From positions 620,001 to 684,000 of the forward strand of contig NZ_BAAAEI010000006.1 in NCBI RefSeq assembly GCF_039522935.1: DNA of 64,000 nucleotides, given 5' to 3'. The notes under the pieces are model-generated. The model was not told the origin of the DNA and made no database searches. It worked only from the letters and a program-made list of their open reading frames with translations. This document shows, one piece after another, positions 1 to 8,072 of this stretch. Position numbers and translations under genes: made by a program. The stretch's first letter is position 1. Each line of letters begins with the position of its first letter. The stretch comes from Bowmanella denitrificans (lineage in GTDB: Bacteria > Pseudomonadota > Gammaproteobacteria > Enterobacterales > Alteromonadaceae).

Positions 1-848
1 ATAAATTGTGCATCTACCCAGAATATGTCAACGTTATCATGGTTGTCTGGGGTCATATTTCGATTGAAGAATAGATACTTTCCATCCGGCGTAACGCTGG
101 CAACAGCTTCCCAGCCCGCGGTGTTTATCTTGTCACCCAAATTTATCACCTTTCCCCATGATCCATCTTGCTGTCTATAACTAATATACAGATCAGAATC
201 ACCATAACCGCCGTCTCTTTCCCCATCAAATATCAGATATGATTCATCTGCAGCTATAAAAGGATGAAAACTTTTTCCACTATTGATCTCTCCCCCCAGC
301 AGCTTGGGTTCTTCATATTTTCCGTCTACCCATCGTGAATATCGGATATCCCCAGTAAAATCTCGTTTGAATTCATCAAAATAGTAAGTCCCTTTTGCAG
401 ATGCTGACAGGCGCATGATAGGTAAGCTATCGAAAGGAGCGCCAAGGCTTTTCACATCCGACCAGCCTTGCTCTGTCCGTTCTCTATAGCGCTTACCCAA
501 AAGCATAATATTGCCATCAGGCGAGAAAAGAGGAGTGCCTACCCTGGGTGAGAAAACCGTTTGGTGCCATTGATTATTGATACTCTTAAAAACAACAATT
601 TCCTGCTTTTTGCTTTCCTTGCTATCCCGAATAAAATAAAACTCCTTGAGTTCAGGCGTAAACACCCCACTCACTTCCCAACCTTCTGTAGAAACAATAC
701 CAGGTGCAAAAATTTCCGGTGTTGAACCGGGTGGATTTTGCCCAAGATAAGGGCCGGTTAGCACTGGGGATGCGTTTTCAGCATAACTCTTACCCACTAT
801 AAATATAGCTAATAAAGCTATAGCCGCTGACCTGTAAATACGGTGCAT
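1..848 (-). CDS. PD40/TolB-like beta-propeller protein, exported, 3' end outside the window
   Basis: The frame is open from the ATG at 848 down to base 1, so about 282 residues are visible and the C-terminus is missing. The first 20 or so residues (MHRIYRSAAIALLAIFIVGK) look like a Sec signal peptide. The rest has repeated WD40-like PD40 blades: 'TPELKEFYFIRD', 'PLFSPDGNIML', 'FIAADESYLIFDGERD' and 'VTPDGKYLFFNRN'. Such proteins are periplasmic or secreted beta-propellers and usually have no assigned reaction; some sit next to serine hydrolases. It reads away from the ~375-bp repeat copy that begins just upstream. The family call is fairly safe; the function is unknown. Confidence 0.75.
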   Translation of the reverse strand, partial: MHRIYRSAAIALLAIFIVGKSYAENASPVLTGPYLGQNPPGSTPEIFAPGIVSTEGWEVSGVFTPELKEFYFIRDSKESKKQEIVVFKSINNQWHQTVFSPRVGTPLFSPDGNIMLLGKRYRERTEQGWSDVKSLGAPFDSLPIMRLSASAKGTYYFDEFKRDFTGDIRYSRWVDGKYEEPKLLGGEINSGKSFHPFIAADESYLIFDGERDGGYGDSDLYISYRQQDGSWGKVINLGDKINTAGWEAVASVTPDGKYLFFNRNMTPDNHDNVDIFWVDAQF

Positions 849-892
849 AATCTTCCCTTTTTTAGCTCATTGAATTCGATTGTCGCACTACA

Positions 893-1264
893 CGAATGAT
901 ATGGACTCCCCCTTTCCCGGGGTTCTGCCAGGCATAAGTGGCAGCTGTTGAGGAGAACTGTCCATGTCAGGTTTTAACTGCAACTATGGCATTGATTAAC
1001 CAAATTGCGGTTTTAGTATCCATGGCGAAGACCGCTGTGGCAAGACAGAAGTTGCTTAACTTTCATACTGCGTAAGACACGCGCTCCATTGCGCCTCAGT
1101 CACTTGCATAACAGGCTAGTCATAGCGGCTTAATCTTTATCCTGACCAGCCAAGCTCTTCTCGCAGAGTCGCTGAAGCTCAGAGTCATTGAAAGCAAAAT
1201 ATCTCAGCGAGCTTTTCTTTGCGGGCCCCGCGTCACAGCGAGAGGTATTCCAATTCCGACCGAA
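893..1264. repeat. Direct repeat copy A (~375 bp)
   Basis: This block recurs at about 3430-3807 in the same orientation with high but imperfect identity. Shared segments include the 'gaatgatatggactc' start, 'ctgtccatgtcaggttttaac', the stretch around 1002-1078 and the terminal 'gagaggtat' end. No transposase frame is present. The last ~100 bp contain the AATAYCTC...GAGGTATT palindromic module that recurs near 8.3 and 10.3 kb. It could be a non-autonomous mobile element or a degenerate IS end. Bases 849-1389 hold no other recognisable gene. Confidence 0.75.
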
Positions 1265-1389
1265 GGCAGGCTCGGGTCGCTTAGGGGCAAAGCTTTGGCT
1301 CAGTTGCCCCATTACCAATATCAATGTCACTTACTCCATCGATCCCTTGTTTGGATTAAGTTGCTCAGCCCTTTTGCTTCAAGAAAAGA

Positions 1390-2583
1390 TCATGCAAAAC
1401 GCAAATCTGCATCAGGTACAGTAAAGTCAGTACCTGATATAGGACTGCGACTGTTAATTTGCCGTGAAAGCTCTTCTTCGATTACTGTCCACATACTATC
1501 TGTGAAATCAACCAGGCTTTGCCGAGTTTCCTGAATGTGGCTGCGCATGCTGGCACTCATCGGCATAGTACCTAGGATGTATTCGGAGGCTTTTAATCTA
1601 TTGCCTATGTCGGGGTGAGTATTATCCAGAGCGATCTTATGACCGATATTTCTGGCGATATTTTCAGCTTTTTCAATCATGCCTATGGCCGCCAACATTA
1701 ATGCTTGTAGATGGATTGATGTCAGTTGCATGACTGTAGCTGTTTCACCTCCGCCGAAATATTCAAAATATTTCCAAGGGTTGTTGGCTGTCAGTATCAA
1801 ACCAAGAGCATCTGCTTCATATTCCATTTGATGGAGTTGCTCATGCGGTGTTGAATGCAATCTGCGGTGTCCGCGAATCACATGCCCGAATTCATGAGCA
1901 ACGACTGAAAAAATCAGGCTGCGAATAAATATTGTTGCGGCGACATTGCGTTGCTCATCGATGTTGTCCAGAGGAAGTGGTACAGGTGCGTCATTTTGAT
2001 TAAGATTTAGACAAGGAAGCAAAAAGCGAACAATATCATTGCGAGTGCTTTTATCCTTTGCGAAGAACGCATCTGCACCGGATTTAGGAAAGTGGAATGC
2101 CAAGCCTTTAGCATCATTGCTGAGGCCTATGTATCTGGACAAAATCACTGACAGCCCTATAAGTACTGAAAGGAAACCGAAGTCGATAATAATGACTGAC
2201 CAGTCTGGGCTGATTGCGGGTTTATAGACGGCAGCGTATCTGTGATTGGTTGGGCGTGTGGTCACTGCAATTTTCAGAGGTGTTCCTTTCGTTAGTGATT
2301 GAGCTCCTCTCTCTGCCAGCAATTTGCTTTGTACCAGGTAGCCATAATAAAAAGGAATTTCGTTGTTCTCACTGAAGTCTGCTTTGTAGAAATGCTCTGC
2401 AAAATCTTTTGCACCGGTAGACAGTGAAGCGGCCGGGTCACCTTTATCCTGACGTATTTTCCTTCCTTCGGCGACTGCGGATCGCCAAGCATCAATCATT
2501 ATCTTACCGTAAGGTACTTTTGAAAAAGCCTGGGTTCTTCCTTCGTCAAGCCACTTTAATAATTCTTCAGGAGGGGTAGTCAT
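1390..2583 (-). CDS. Membrane-anchored M48-like zinc metalloprotease
   Basis: The 397-residue protein has a gluzincin signature: 'VVAHEFGHVIRGH' supplies HExxH, and 'EYEADALG' about 30 residues later supplies the third zinc ligand in the E-x2-AD arrangement of M48 peptidases. A hydrophobic segment near residues 130-150 (FGFLSVLIGLSVILS) suggests one membrane anchor. The N-terminal ~120 residues match nothing I recognise. Its start overlaps the stop of the upstream 110-residue gene by 4 bp (ATGA), so the two are translationally coupled. The pair is bracketed by the two copies of the ~375-bp repeat, which suggests an acquired module. The substrate is unknown. Confidence 0.7.
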   Translation of the reverse strand: MTTPPEELLKWLDEGRTQAFSKVPYGKIMIDAWRSAVAEGRKIRQDKGDPAASLSTGAKDFAEHFYKADFSENNEIPFYYGYLVQSKLLAERGAQSLTKGTPLKIAVTTRPTNHRYAAVYKPAISPDWSVIIIDFGFLSVLIGLSVILSRYIGLSNDAKGLAFHFPKSGADAFFAKDKSTRNDIVRFLLPCLNLNQNDAPVPLPLDNIDEQRNVAATIFIRSLIFSVVAHEFGHVIRGHRRLHSTPHEQLHQMEYEADALGLILTANNPWKYFEYFGGGETATVMQLTSIHLQALMLAAIGMIEKAENIARNIGHKIALDNTHPDIGNRLKASEYILGTMPMSASMRSHIQETRQSLVDFTDSMWTVIEEELSRQINSRSPISGTDFTVPDADLRFA

Positions 2584-2912
2584 TCTACTCCAGCCTCTAG
2601 CAAGCTTTCAGGTGTGTTGCAAAATTTTTCAAGACCGATCTTCGCGATGTGACGTGAAACTGTTGAGACGGGAGCTGGTATTCCTGTGTAGTGAGTAATC
2701 AGAACATCTGTGAGACAAACGGCCAACGATACCTCTTCACTATCAGCCCGCTTGGATATCTCTGTTTTCCTGGGACATATGTTGCTCTTTAGCAACGCAA
2801 GCACTTCGGAAAACCTTTCTGCCAAAGGTAACCGGTTAAACCCCAGAGGAAGTTCGATTCCGGCTTCAGATTCTATAGCTATCAACGCATCTTTGAGAGT
2901 GAGATCTGTCAT
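2580..2912 (-). CDS. Small protein of unknown function, operon partner of the metalloprotease
   Basis: This encodes 110 residues with no signal peptide or membrane segment, and I do not recognise the family. The start at 2912 is supported by an AAGGA Shine-Dalgarno about 7 nt upstream. The stop overlaps the protease start by 4 bp, so the two products are probably made together. The sequence is mildly acidic, with a helix-rich middle ('LAERFSEVLALLKSN') and a possible short helical C-terminal segment ('VSTVSRHIAKIGLEKFC'). By position it could be a regulator, inhibitor or substrate of the protease. This is inference only. Confidence 0.6.
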   Translation of the reverse strand: MTDLTLKDALIAIESEAGIELPLGFNRLPLAERFSEVLALLKSNICPRKTEISKRADSEEVSLAVCLTDVLITHYTGIPAPVSTVSRHIAKIGLEKFCNTPESLLEAGVE

Positions 2913-3054
2913 TGGAAAATCCTTATATTCTGCCGATAATTAAAAAGGGTAGAGTAAATTGATTATTGCAGCGCGTTTCTTCACATCAACTTACACTGAA
3001 CCTTCCGAATCATTTGATCAGCACCAGAACCATTTTAACATGCTAAATACCTCT

Positions 3055-3373
3055 TTATTTTGAAGGATATAAAGCCCATTGTACCTCCAAGCCCAACTTT
3101 CGAGAGAGAGTTATTGCGGATAATTGGGAGTTAAGTTTGATTGATTTAGCTTCAATACTTACCACAGCATCAACAAGTCAAATATTATTTTTAAACCGTA
3201 TCCGTCCCCCTGCATAGATGGCTGAACAACAACTTGAGTAATTTTAAGTGCCTTGGGTAAAGCTCTGTGGGCCAACCAGAAACAACTAGATTATCGCTTC
3301 CGACAATACCAAGATATCTACTCATATTTTCAAGCTCGCTTAACTCAGTTCCTATTGGAAAGCCAATTGGCTA
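3055..3373 (-). pseudogene. GNAT acetyltransferase remnant, frameshifted
   Basis: No intact frame exists, but on the minus strand three successive frames join into GNAT-like sequence. It begins 'PIGTELSELENMSRYLGIVG', shifts into 'ALKITQVVVQPSMQGDGYGL' (the acetyl-CoA-binding motif A, Q-G-D-G-Y-G), and shifts again into 'LSRKLGLEVQWALYPSK' and a stop at 3055. At least two frameshifts are needed, and the 5' end runs into repeat copy B. It is best read as a decayed acetyltransferase-domain gene. Bases 2913-3054 hold only the operon leader and nothing else I can name. Confidence 0.5.
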
Positions 3374-3429
3374 TAAAATTCATTTTCCTTTGCTATAAGC
3401 GTGATGCTCATTGTTTCGTGATCACTCAA

Positions 3430-3807
3430 CGAATGATATGGACTCTTCCTTTCCCGGAGTTTTGCCAAACCTAAGTGGTAACTGTTGGGGACAACTGTCC
3501 ATGTCAGGTTTTAACTATACCTATGGCATTGTTTAGCCAAATTGCGGTTTTAGTATCCATGGCGAAGACCGCTGTGGCAAGACAGAAGTTGCTTAACTTT
3601 CATACTGCCTAAGACACGCGCTCCATTGTGCACCATGTCACTTGCATAACAGGCTAGTCATAGCGGCATATTCTGTACCCTGACCACCCAAGCTCTTCTC
3701 GCAGAGTCGCTGAGAGCTCAGAGTCATTGAAAGCAAAATATCTCAGCGAGCTTTTTCTTTGCGCCCCCGCGTCACAGCGAGAGGTATCCCAATACCGGCC
3801 GAAGGTC
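3430..3807. repeat. Direct repeat copy B (~375 bp)
   Basis: This is the second copy of the block at 893-1264, in the same orientation, with scattered substitutions and small indels. It begins 'gaatgatatggactc' and ends 'gagaggtat'. It lies between the GNAT remnant and the IS1182 remnant. A short plus-strand frame running into it (3253-3474) has no coding features and is antisense to the GNAT relic. Confidence 0.75.
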
Positions 3808-3863
3808 GGTTCCTGCCTTTTCGTGCAGTTCGTGATCGTCCACTCTTCGTGTTCTTCTGGTCT

Positions 3864-4073
3864 TCAAATGATTTTTAACAGGGCTGCCGGATCCTAAGCA
3901 GGACGGCCATTGTCATCATTTTTATACCTCGGATAAAACACCGATAAATCCAGCTTCTCATCAATCAAATGATGAATGGCGTGTTTGAACGTACCAGGCT
4001 GCAACTAGTCGAGATAGTAAATCACCACCATCGAGTGTTGCTGATAATTGAGGGGCTTAAAACGCAGCATCAT
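3864..4073 (-). pseudogene. IS1182-family transposase, N-terminal fragment with stop codons
   Basis: From the ATG at 4073 the frame reads 'MMLRFKPLNYQQHSMVVIYY', LD, stop, then 'FKHAIHHLIDEKLDLSVFYP', 'GRPA', stop, 'DPAALLKII' and a final stop at 3864. This is the conserved N-terminus of IS1182-type transposases (…HLIDxxLDLS…YDP..LLK). Two in-frame TAG codons replace sense codons (one is the Y of PAYDP), and everything after LLKII is missing. So the element is dead and truncated. The ~150 bp upstream, to about 4230, probably belong to its 5' non-coding end. It abuts the damaged attC of the hydrolase cassette. Confidence 0.75.
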
Positions 4074-4229
4074 CAAGGCTCCTGCGCCAATTTGATAAGC
4101 CTATTGGATCACAAACGCTGATCAGGGGGAAGCAATTGTTGATGATCTATTGAGCCGCTTTAGGGTTTTTGTACAACCTCAAAACCGTCATAAACAGCAC
4201 AAAATAGCTGGCTAAAATTGGCGACGCAG

Positions 4230-4276
4230 GAGCATAAGCCAGCTTTTTTATGTCCGCTTTAGTGGTTTGTTATAAC
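4230..4276 (-). other. Truncated attC-like site after the hydrolase gene
   Basis: Read on the minus strand, this begins GTTATAACAAACC, the same outer core seen at the start of the other cassette sites here and of Vibrio VCRs (TATAACAAACG). The expected matching inner core is absent: the sequence runs into IS1182-associated DNA instead. It is probably an attC cut by the IS insertion or a later deletion. Confidence 0.4.
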
Positions 4277-4320
4277 TTAGTTCCAATCTATAGAGACTGC
4301 AATATTTATTAATGACTGCA

Positions 4321-6063
4321 CTAATGTGTGCCTCCTGTAGTTCCAAAATCATCGAGAATAATAGTCACGTTTTGTGATGGTTTAAAAATGATATCAAGCT
4401 CTGTTGCACCATCAACGACATTCTCAACTTTAACCGGTACGGAAAAAGTCTGTAAAATTGGTTCTGTTTGTGCGTATTGAACACCTCCTCGTTCCAGTTC
4501 TGAGAAGTCGGAAAGCAATAAAGGACTAACAGTTCCTATGGAACCCAATGAAATAGAATCAACCAACAAAGAATCTTGTAGCACTTCGACTTTAGTCTCA
4601 GAGAATAAGTTGTAGGGTTCGCACTGTTGTTGCGTAGAAGTGTCTGCGCGTGCTAATGAAAACTGAAAATTAAAATACTGATGATTGCTCTGATTTTTTA
4701 TCATTTGGGAAGGTAGCTTTATTCTCACATGCGTTTCAACGTCTTTTGCAAGGTTTACTCTTAGCACTCGATTTAGAGTCTCTACGCCATACCTCAACCG
4801 TTCTGGTTCAATCGATACAGGTAGAAAAGTTTGCTTATTATCTCGATTTACCCGCGATAATTTCACCTTGACAGAGCTATCCTCGAAATCCTCAATAACC
4901 TTAAAATCGGAAGTAATATAGCGACTGATGTAGATATCTTTAGGTAAATCAAATTCGCTCAGTGGTAGCTGTTTAAAAAGCTGGCGATATTCAAACTTTT
5001 TTAATATAGTTGCTTCTAGAAAAGCTGATACAAATACTTTAGTAAGCTGTTCTTGTTGAGCTGGTGCCAGCAATTGAGCGTCAAAATTCCCCCTTTTTCC
5101 CCAATGAAAACTTCCAGACATACTTTGATTAAAGTTAATGTGGTTTCCACGGTAAAAATAGACCAATTGCTTAAGATAGTCTCCACCGTCATCAAAGCTT
5201 GTTCTATGCCATTGTTGACTACCAAGAAACTGATAAACATCGGCATCGTGGCCGCCTTGTAGGACAAGGTAATTGGTATTTTTCAAGACATTACTTCCGT
5301 CTGTATGTAGGTATTGCCCATCCATAGGTGCAAGCGCTACAACCGCTCGAATGTTAAACCCTAAATCGAGAACTTCATCACTATGAGGCAGTGTTTGCCA
5401 TTGGTTAAATGTTGCAGCCAGAGCTACCGCTTCACCGCCTCTGGACATCCCTATAAGTGCAACATTCTCCATGTCTACTTTCTCAAAAAAAGGCTGTTTT
5501 GATTCTGAACTCCACTGTCTCCATAACTTCAAATGTTCAAGCAATACCCATCCTCTGGCACCATTCTCGCCCCATAAACCGTTTAAATATGTCTGATCAA
5601 CCTGTGCAACTAAATACCCCCGGCTCGCTAATAGTTCTGCCAGATAATCAAAGCCTGGAGCAGAATTTCCGTGAGTAATTAACACTAAAGGAAATGGACC
5701 TTTCCCATTTGGAAGCCAAACTTTACCATCAAGGGAAACATCAATGTTAAACTTATGGTAGGCATCATCTTTGTAACCTTTGGAACGAGAATGTTCCGCC
5801 AAGAATCTCGGGAGTTTTACTTTTTGAGTAACAATTTCAGGATTTGAAGAACTGAATATTGAAGGTTTCTTACCATATTTCACTACCTTAAATTTATAGC
5901 TTCCCATGATAGATGGATCTGGTAATCCCGAAATTGCGACTGTTTGCGGACTATACTGTGCCAAAACACAATTTTTTAGATCCTTTGCTGATGCATAAAC
6001 TGAACATGTCAGAAGTCCTAAAGAAATCACCAAAGAATGGAATAGGGTTCTGGTAAACAACAT
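4321..6063 (-). CDS. Secreted alpha/beta hydrolase (cassette gene)
   Basis: The 580-residue product starts with a Sec signal peptide (cleavage likely after 'VYASA', residue 26). An alpha/beta-hydrolase core follows: the oxyanion-side 'HGNSAPG' at 131-137, the nucleophile elbow 'GMSRGG' with Ser207, and 'HDAD' (272-275) plus His308 as candidate acid and base. The C-terminal ~230 residues are a separate, probably beta-rich region I do not recognise. The fold resembles dienelactone-hydrolase or PAF-acetylhydrolase-like esterases, but the substrate cannot be told. It is unusually large for an integron cassette. AT-rich codon use and flanking attC-like sites suggest transfer. Confidence 0.7.
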   Translation of the reverse strand: MLFTRTLFHSLVISLGLLTCSVYASAKDLKNCVLAQYSPQTVAISGLPDPSIMGSYKFKVVKYGKKPSIFSSSNPEIVTQKVKLPRFLAEHSRSKGYKDDAYHKFNIDVSLDGKVWLPNGKGPFPLVLITHGNSAPGFDYLAELLASRGYLVAQVDQTYLNGLWGENGARGWVLLEHLKLWRQWSSESKQPFFEKVDMENVALIGMSRGGEAVALAATFNQWQTLPHSDEVLDLGFNIRAVVALAPMDGQYLHTDGSNVLKNTNYLVLQGGHDADVYQFLGSQQWHRTSFDDGGDYLKQLVYFYRGNHINFNQSMSGSFHWGKRGNFDAQLLAPAQQEQLTKVFVSAFLEATILKKFEYRQLFKQLPLSEFDLPKDIYISRYITSDFKVIEDFEDSSVKVKLSRVNRDNKQTFLPVSIEPERLRYGVETLNRVLRVNLAKDVETHVRIKLPSQMIKNQSNHQYFNFQFSLARADTSTQQQCEPYNLFSETKVEVLQDSLLVDSISLGSIGTVSPLLLSDFSELERGGVQYAQTEPILQTFSVPVKVENVVDGATELDIIFKPSQNVTIILDDFGTTGGTH

Positions 6064-6132
6064 ATTTTCCTTTATCTAAAAATATACTTAGTCGACTAAT
6101 ATTTCGTAAAGGTTTAAACGAGGTCGAGAAAT

Positions 6133-6210
6133 TTATAACGCCCGCCACACACGCGAGCAACTTGTTGCGAGTCGAGCGCCAAAGGCGCATTGTGCTGGCG
6201 TTTGTTAGCT
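6133..6210 (-). other. attC recombination site (VCR-like, 78 bp)
   Basis: Read on the minus strand, the site runs from AGCTAACAAACGCC to GGCGGGCGTTATAA. Its ends match the start and end of Vibrio cholerae repeats (TAACAAACGCC … GGCGGGCGTTA). The arms are complementary with a short bulge. The TAA stop of the serine-protease gene (6205-6207) lies inside the outer core, a typical cassette arrangement. Confidence 0.75.
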
Positions 6211-6999
6211 AGCCAACACACCTAAAATCCAATCTTTGTAGACAGATAACCGTACTTGGTAGGCGGTAGCACCATATAGGCCGCCTTTGAATTTAGAAAG
6301 GTCACCTTGCCAATACTGCCAACTTGATAGCCCGGCAAGATAAGGTTCACCATCAAGGAAAATAACGGATGCACCTCCGCTATCACCAGATCCGTGCATC
6401 CCTTCAAGAGGTAATGAATTAGGCGGCGAATCAAACTTATACGTCAACCAGTTACCCTTTGCACCGTCAATTTTGTTATGAAAGGAATGCGTTTTACGTA
6501 GAGATTTAGTGCTTAAATCCTCACCAATCAGACCGTTCCCTGTAGCTCCCCGACCGAACACAGTGACAATTTGTCCCACTTCATTATCTTCCTGATAAAT
6601 TTTCACCGGGGCAATGCCACTGACTGGTGATGACAGTTTGATTAACGCGATATCACTCCTTGAAGCCAAGAATGTCATTAAAGGTGCAGCATCACCTTTA
6701 AACAAAGATTCATCAGGCTCGATATAATCAGGATGTTTGGTTACTGATTCAATTGTGTAACTTTCACCAGCAATTTTTATGCTTTTACCTGTGTAATCAT
6801 AAAAAATGACATGTGCGGCTGTAACAATCCATTGAGACGCGATCAACACGCCATGCCCCTCGTGCGGCATATCAATCAGGAACTCTGGTGCATTCTCAAC
6901 CAAATATTTTTCAGCTGGAATATCGTGTCGCTTTACAACTGCGTTGCTGCAATTCGGCAATAGTAGACTCACCGCAAAAAATAAATACCAGAACCTCAT
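6205..6999 (-). CDS. Secreted trypsin-like serine protease (S1), cassette gene
   Basis: This 264-residue protein has an N-terminal signal peptide ('MRFWYLFFAVSLLLPNCSNA') and the S1 catalytic triad: His63 in 'TAAH', Asp116 in 'SDIALIKL' and Ser207 in 'GSGDSGGAS'. The length suits a single chymotrypsin-fold domain. The N-terminus of the mature part does not show a clear zymogen cleavage site. Its stop codon is embedded in an attC outer core, and the next attC lies just upstream, so it is one complete cassette. It probably acts in the periplasm or outside the cell; the target is unknown. Confidence 0.85.
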   Translation of the reverse strand: MRFWYLFFAVSLLLPNCSNAVVKRHDIPAEKYLVENAPEFLIDMPHEGHGVLIASQWIVTAAHVIFYDYTGKSIKIAGESYTIESVTKHPDYIEPDESLFKGDAAPLMTFLASRSDIALIKLSSPVSGIAPVKIYQEDNEVGQIVTVFGRGATGNGLIGEDLSTKSLRKTHSFHNKIDGAKGNWLTYKFDSPPNSLPLEGMHGSGDSGGASVIFLDGEPYLAGLSSWQYWQGDLSKFKGGLYGATAYQVRLSVYKDWILGVLAS

Positions 7000-7072
7000 A
7001 CAATGTCCATTGTTTAATCAAAAAGCTAAATCTTCACGAAGGGGCGCGAACCTCTGGCTATACTGCACGAAG

Positions 7073-7137
7073 CGCTAAGCCAGCGAGTTTGCATCCCTGC
7101 CGCGCTGTTTGCTGCAAACTTACGCTACTTGTTAGGT
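7073..7137 (-). other. attC-like site (65 bp)
   Basis: Read on the minus strand, the outer core ACCTAAC (perfect RYYYAAC) is followed by the stem AGTTTGCA … TGCAAACT and a degenerate inner core CTTAGCG where GTTRRRY is expected. The TAA stop of the next gene (7132-7134) lies in the outer core. The hairpin is convincing; the inner core is not canonical. Confidence 0.55.
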
Positions 7138-7524
7138 GCCCAAACCATAGTCAAACTCAATTGACTCAATGAGTCTCTCGGCTTCAGAAATTGAGCGTTC
7201 AAGAGCCTCCTGTGACCCAGAGTTGCTCAGTTTAATTTCCTTGAGCTCAACCAAGTCTTTTTTCAGTTCATCAGATTTCTCCTGAATGAACTTATATGTT
7301 GCCTGCCCATTTCTATCTGACTCAACAAGTTCCTCTAAAAGTCGTAACCTTGCATCAAGCTCGAACTTTGAGTATCCAAAATAAAGATCTCCAAACTCAT
7401 CGACTGTCTCCTTAAGAGAGCTTCTTACTTCCAGATATTTTTCAGTGCTGCTTCTCACGATAAAATCTGAAGCGACGAAGCCAAGAATGATTCCAAGCAC
7501 TAGAAATAAAATATTCTTCTTCAA
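7132..7524 (-). CDS. Small membrane-anchored coiled-coil protein, cassette gene
   Basis: I chose the TTG at 7524, giving 130 residues that begin MKKNILFLVLGIILGFVA, a clear N-terminal membrane helix. The ATG at 7566 in the same frame lies inside the neighbouring attC and would add 14 residues (MLRALCAPEYETNP) with no family-like character. After the helix the protein is charged and helical ('RLRLLEELVESDRNGQ', 'SDELKKDLVELKEI'), likely a periplasmic coiled coil. No catalytic motif is visible, and function is unknown. Neither start has a good Shine-Dalgarno, which is common for cassette genes. Confidence 0.6.
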   Translation of the reverse strand: MKKNILFLVLGIILGFVASDFIVRSSTEKYLEVRSSLKETVDEFGDLYFGYSKFELDARLRLLEELVESDRNGQATYKFIQEKSDELKKDLVELKEIKLSNSGSQEALERSISEAERLIESIEFDYGLGT

Positions 7525-7548
7525 GGGATTTGTCTCGTACTCAGGGGC

Positions 7549-7635
7549 ACACAACGCTCGCAGCACAGGCCGAAACCCGCGCAGCGGTTGAGATTCGGGC
7601 CACGCAGTGGCCGATTGTGACTGCGCTTGTTATAC
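7549..7635 (-). other. attC recombination site (87 bp)
   Basis: On the minus strand it runs from GTATAACAAGCGCAG to CTGCGAGCGTTGTGT. AACAAGCGCAG pairs with CTGCGAGCGTTGT apart from a small bulge. Internal palindromes (GGCCAC-TGC-GTGGCC) add structure. The inner core GTTGTGT departs from GTTRRRY. The outer core begins 2 bp after the stop codon of the 139-residue gene. Confidence 0.65.
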
Positions 7636-7637
7636 AT

Positions 7638-8057
7638 TTACCCGTTAAACCTGATTGGTGGTGGTTCTACGTATTCAGAGTCTTTGAAGAACCCTTTGCA
7701 AGTTAAGCAAGACCATCCTTTGCGTCCAGAACCCTGAAGTCTTATCATTTTTTCATGATTATCGTAACAGGTTGGGCAAAATGGGCCTTCCATTTCATTG
7801 CCACTTTGAATCATGTAATACGGCTTAACCCATTTGAGTGCAGCCCGTTGACTCAGTTTATCCTTGAGCTGATTCATTTCTGTTTGAAGTTCCGCGAGCT
7901 CAATTTTTGCATCCGCAAGGCTACTTATTAAATTTGCTAGTTGTAGCTTTACTTCGGCCTGCTCCAACGAAGCACCACTTTCTTTAATCAGCTTTGCAAT
8001 TTCTGTAGCTGTTTTTATGCTCGCTAAAGCGGCACCAATTGATGCTATATCTGGCAC
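7638..8057 (-). CDS. Helical protein with C-terminal zinc ribbon, cassette gene
   Basis: The first 75 of 139 residues are alanine- and leucine-rich and helical ('LANLISSLADAKIELAELQT'), probably a coiled coil. The C-terminal half carries two CxxC knuckles, 'CPTC' (C94, C97) and 'CLTC' (C117, C120), arranged as a zinc ribbon. There is no signal peptide, so it is likely cytoplasmic. Similar proteins occur as hypotheticals in mobile DNA, but the function is not known to me. It lies between two attC sites and so forms a complete cassette. Confidence 0.7.
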   Translation of the reverse strand: MPDIASIGAALASIKTATEIAKLIKESGASLEQAEVKLQLANLISSLADAKIELAELQTEMNQLKDKLSQRAALKWVKPYYMIQSGNEMEGPFCPTCYDNHEKMIRLQGSGRKGWSCLTCKGFFKDSEYVEPPPIRFNG

Positions 8058-8072
8058 GAATGCTCTCCGTAT

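Noticed and set aside
3253..3474. 73-residue plus-strand frame
   Set aside because: It is antisense to the GNAT remnant and ends inside repeat copy B, with no ribosome site.
4321..6063. Lipoprotein signal on the cassette hydrolase ('LLTC')
   Set aside because: Thr precedes the Cys, which does not fit a lipobox; a standard signal peptide with cleavage after ASA is better.
7524..7566. ATG at 7566 as the start of the cassette coiled-coil gene
   Set aside because: The codon lies in the attC arm and the added residues precede an otherwise typical membrane-anchor start.
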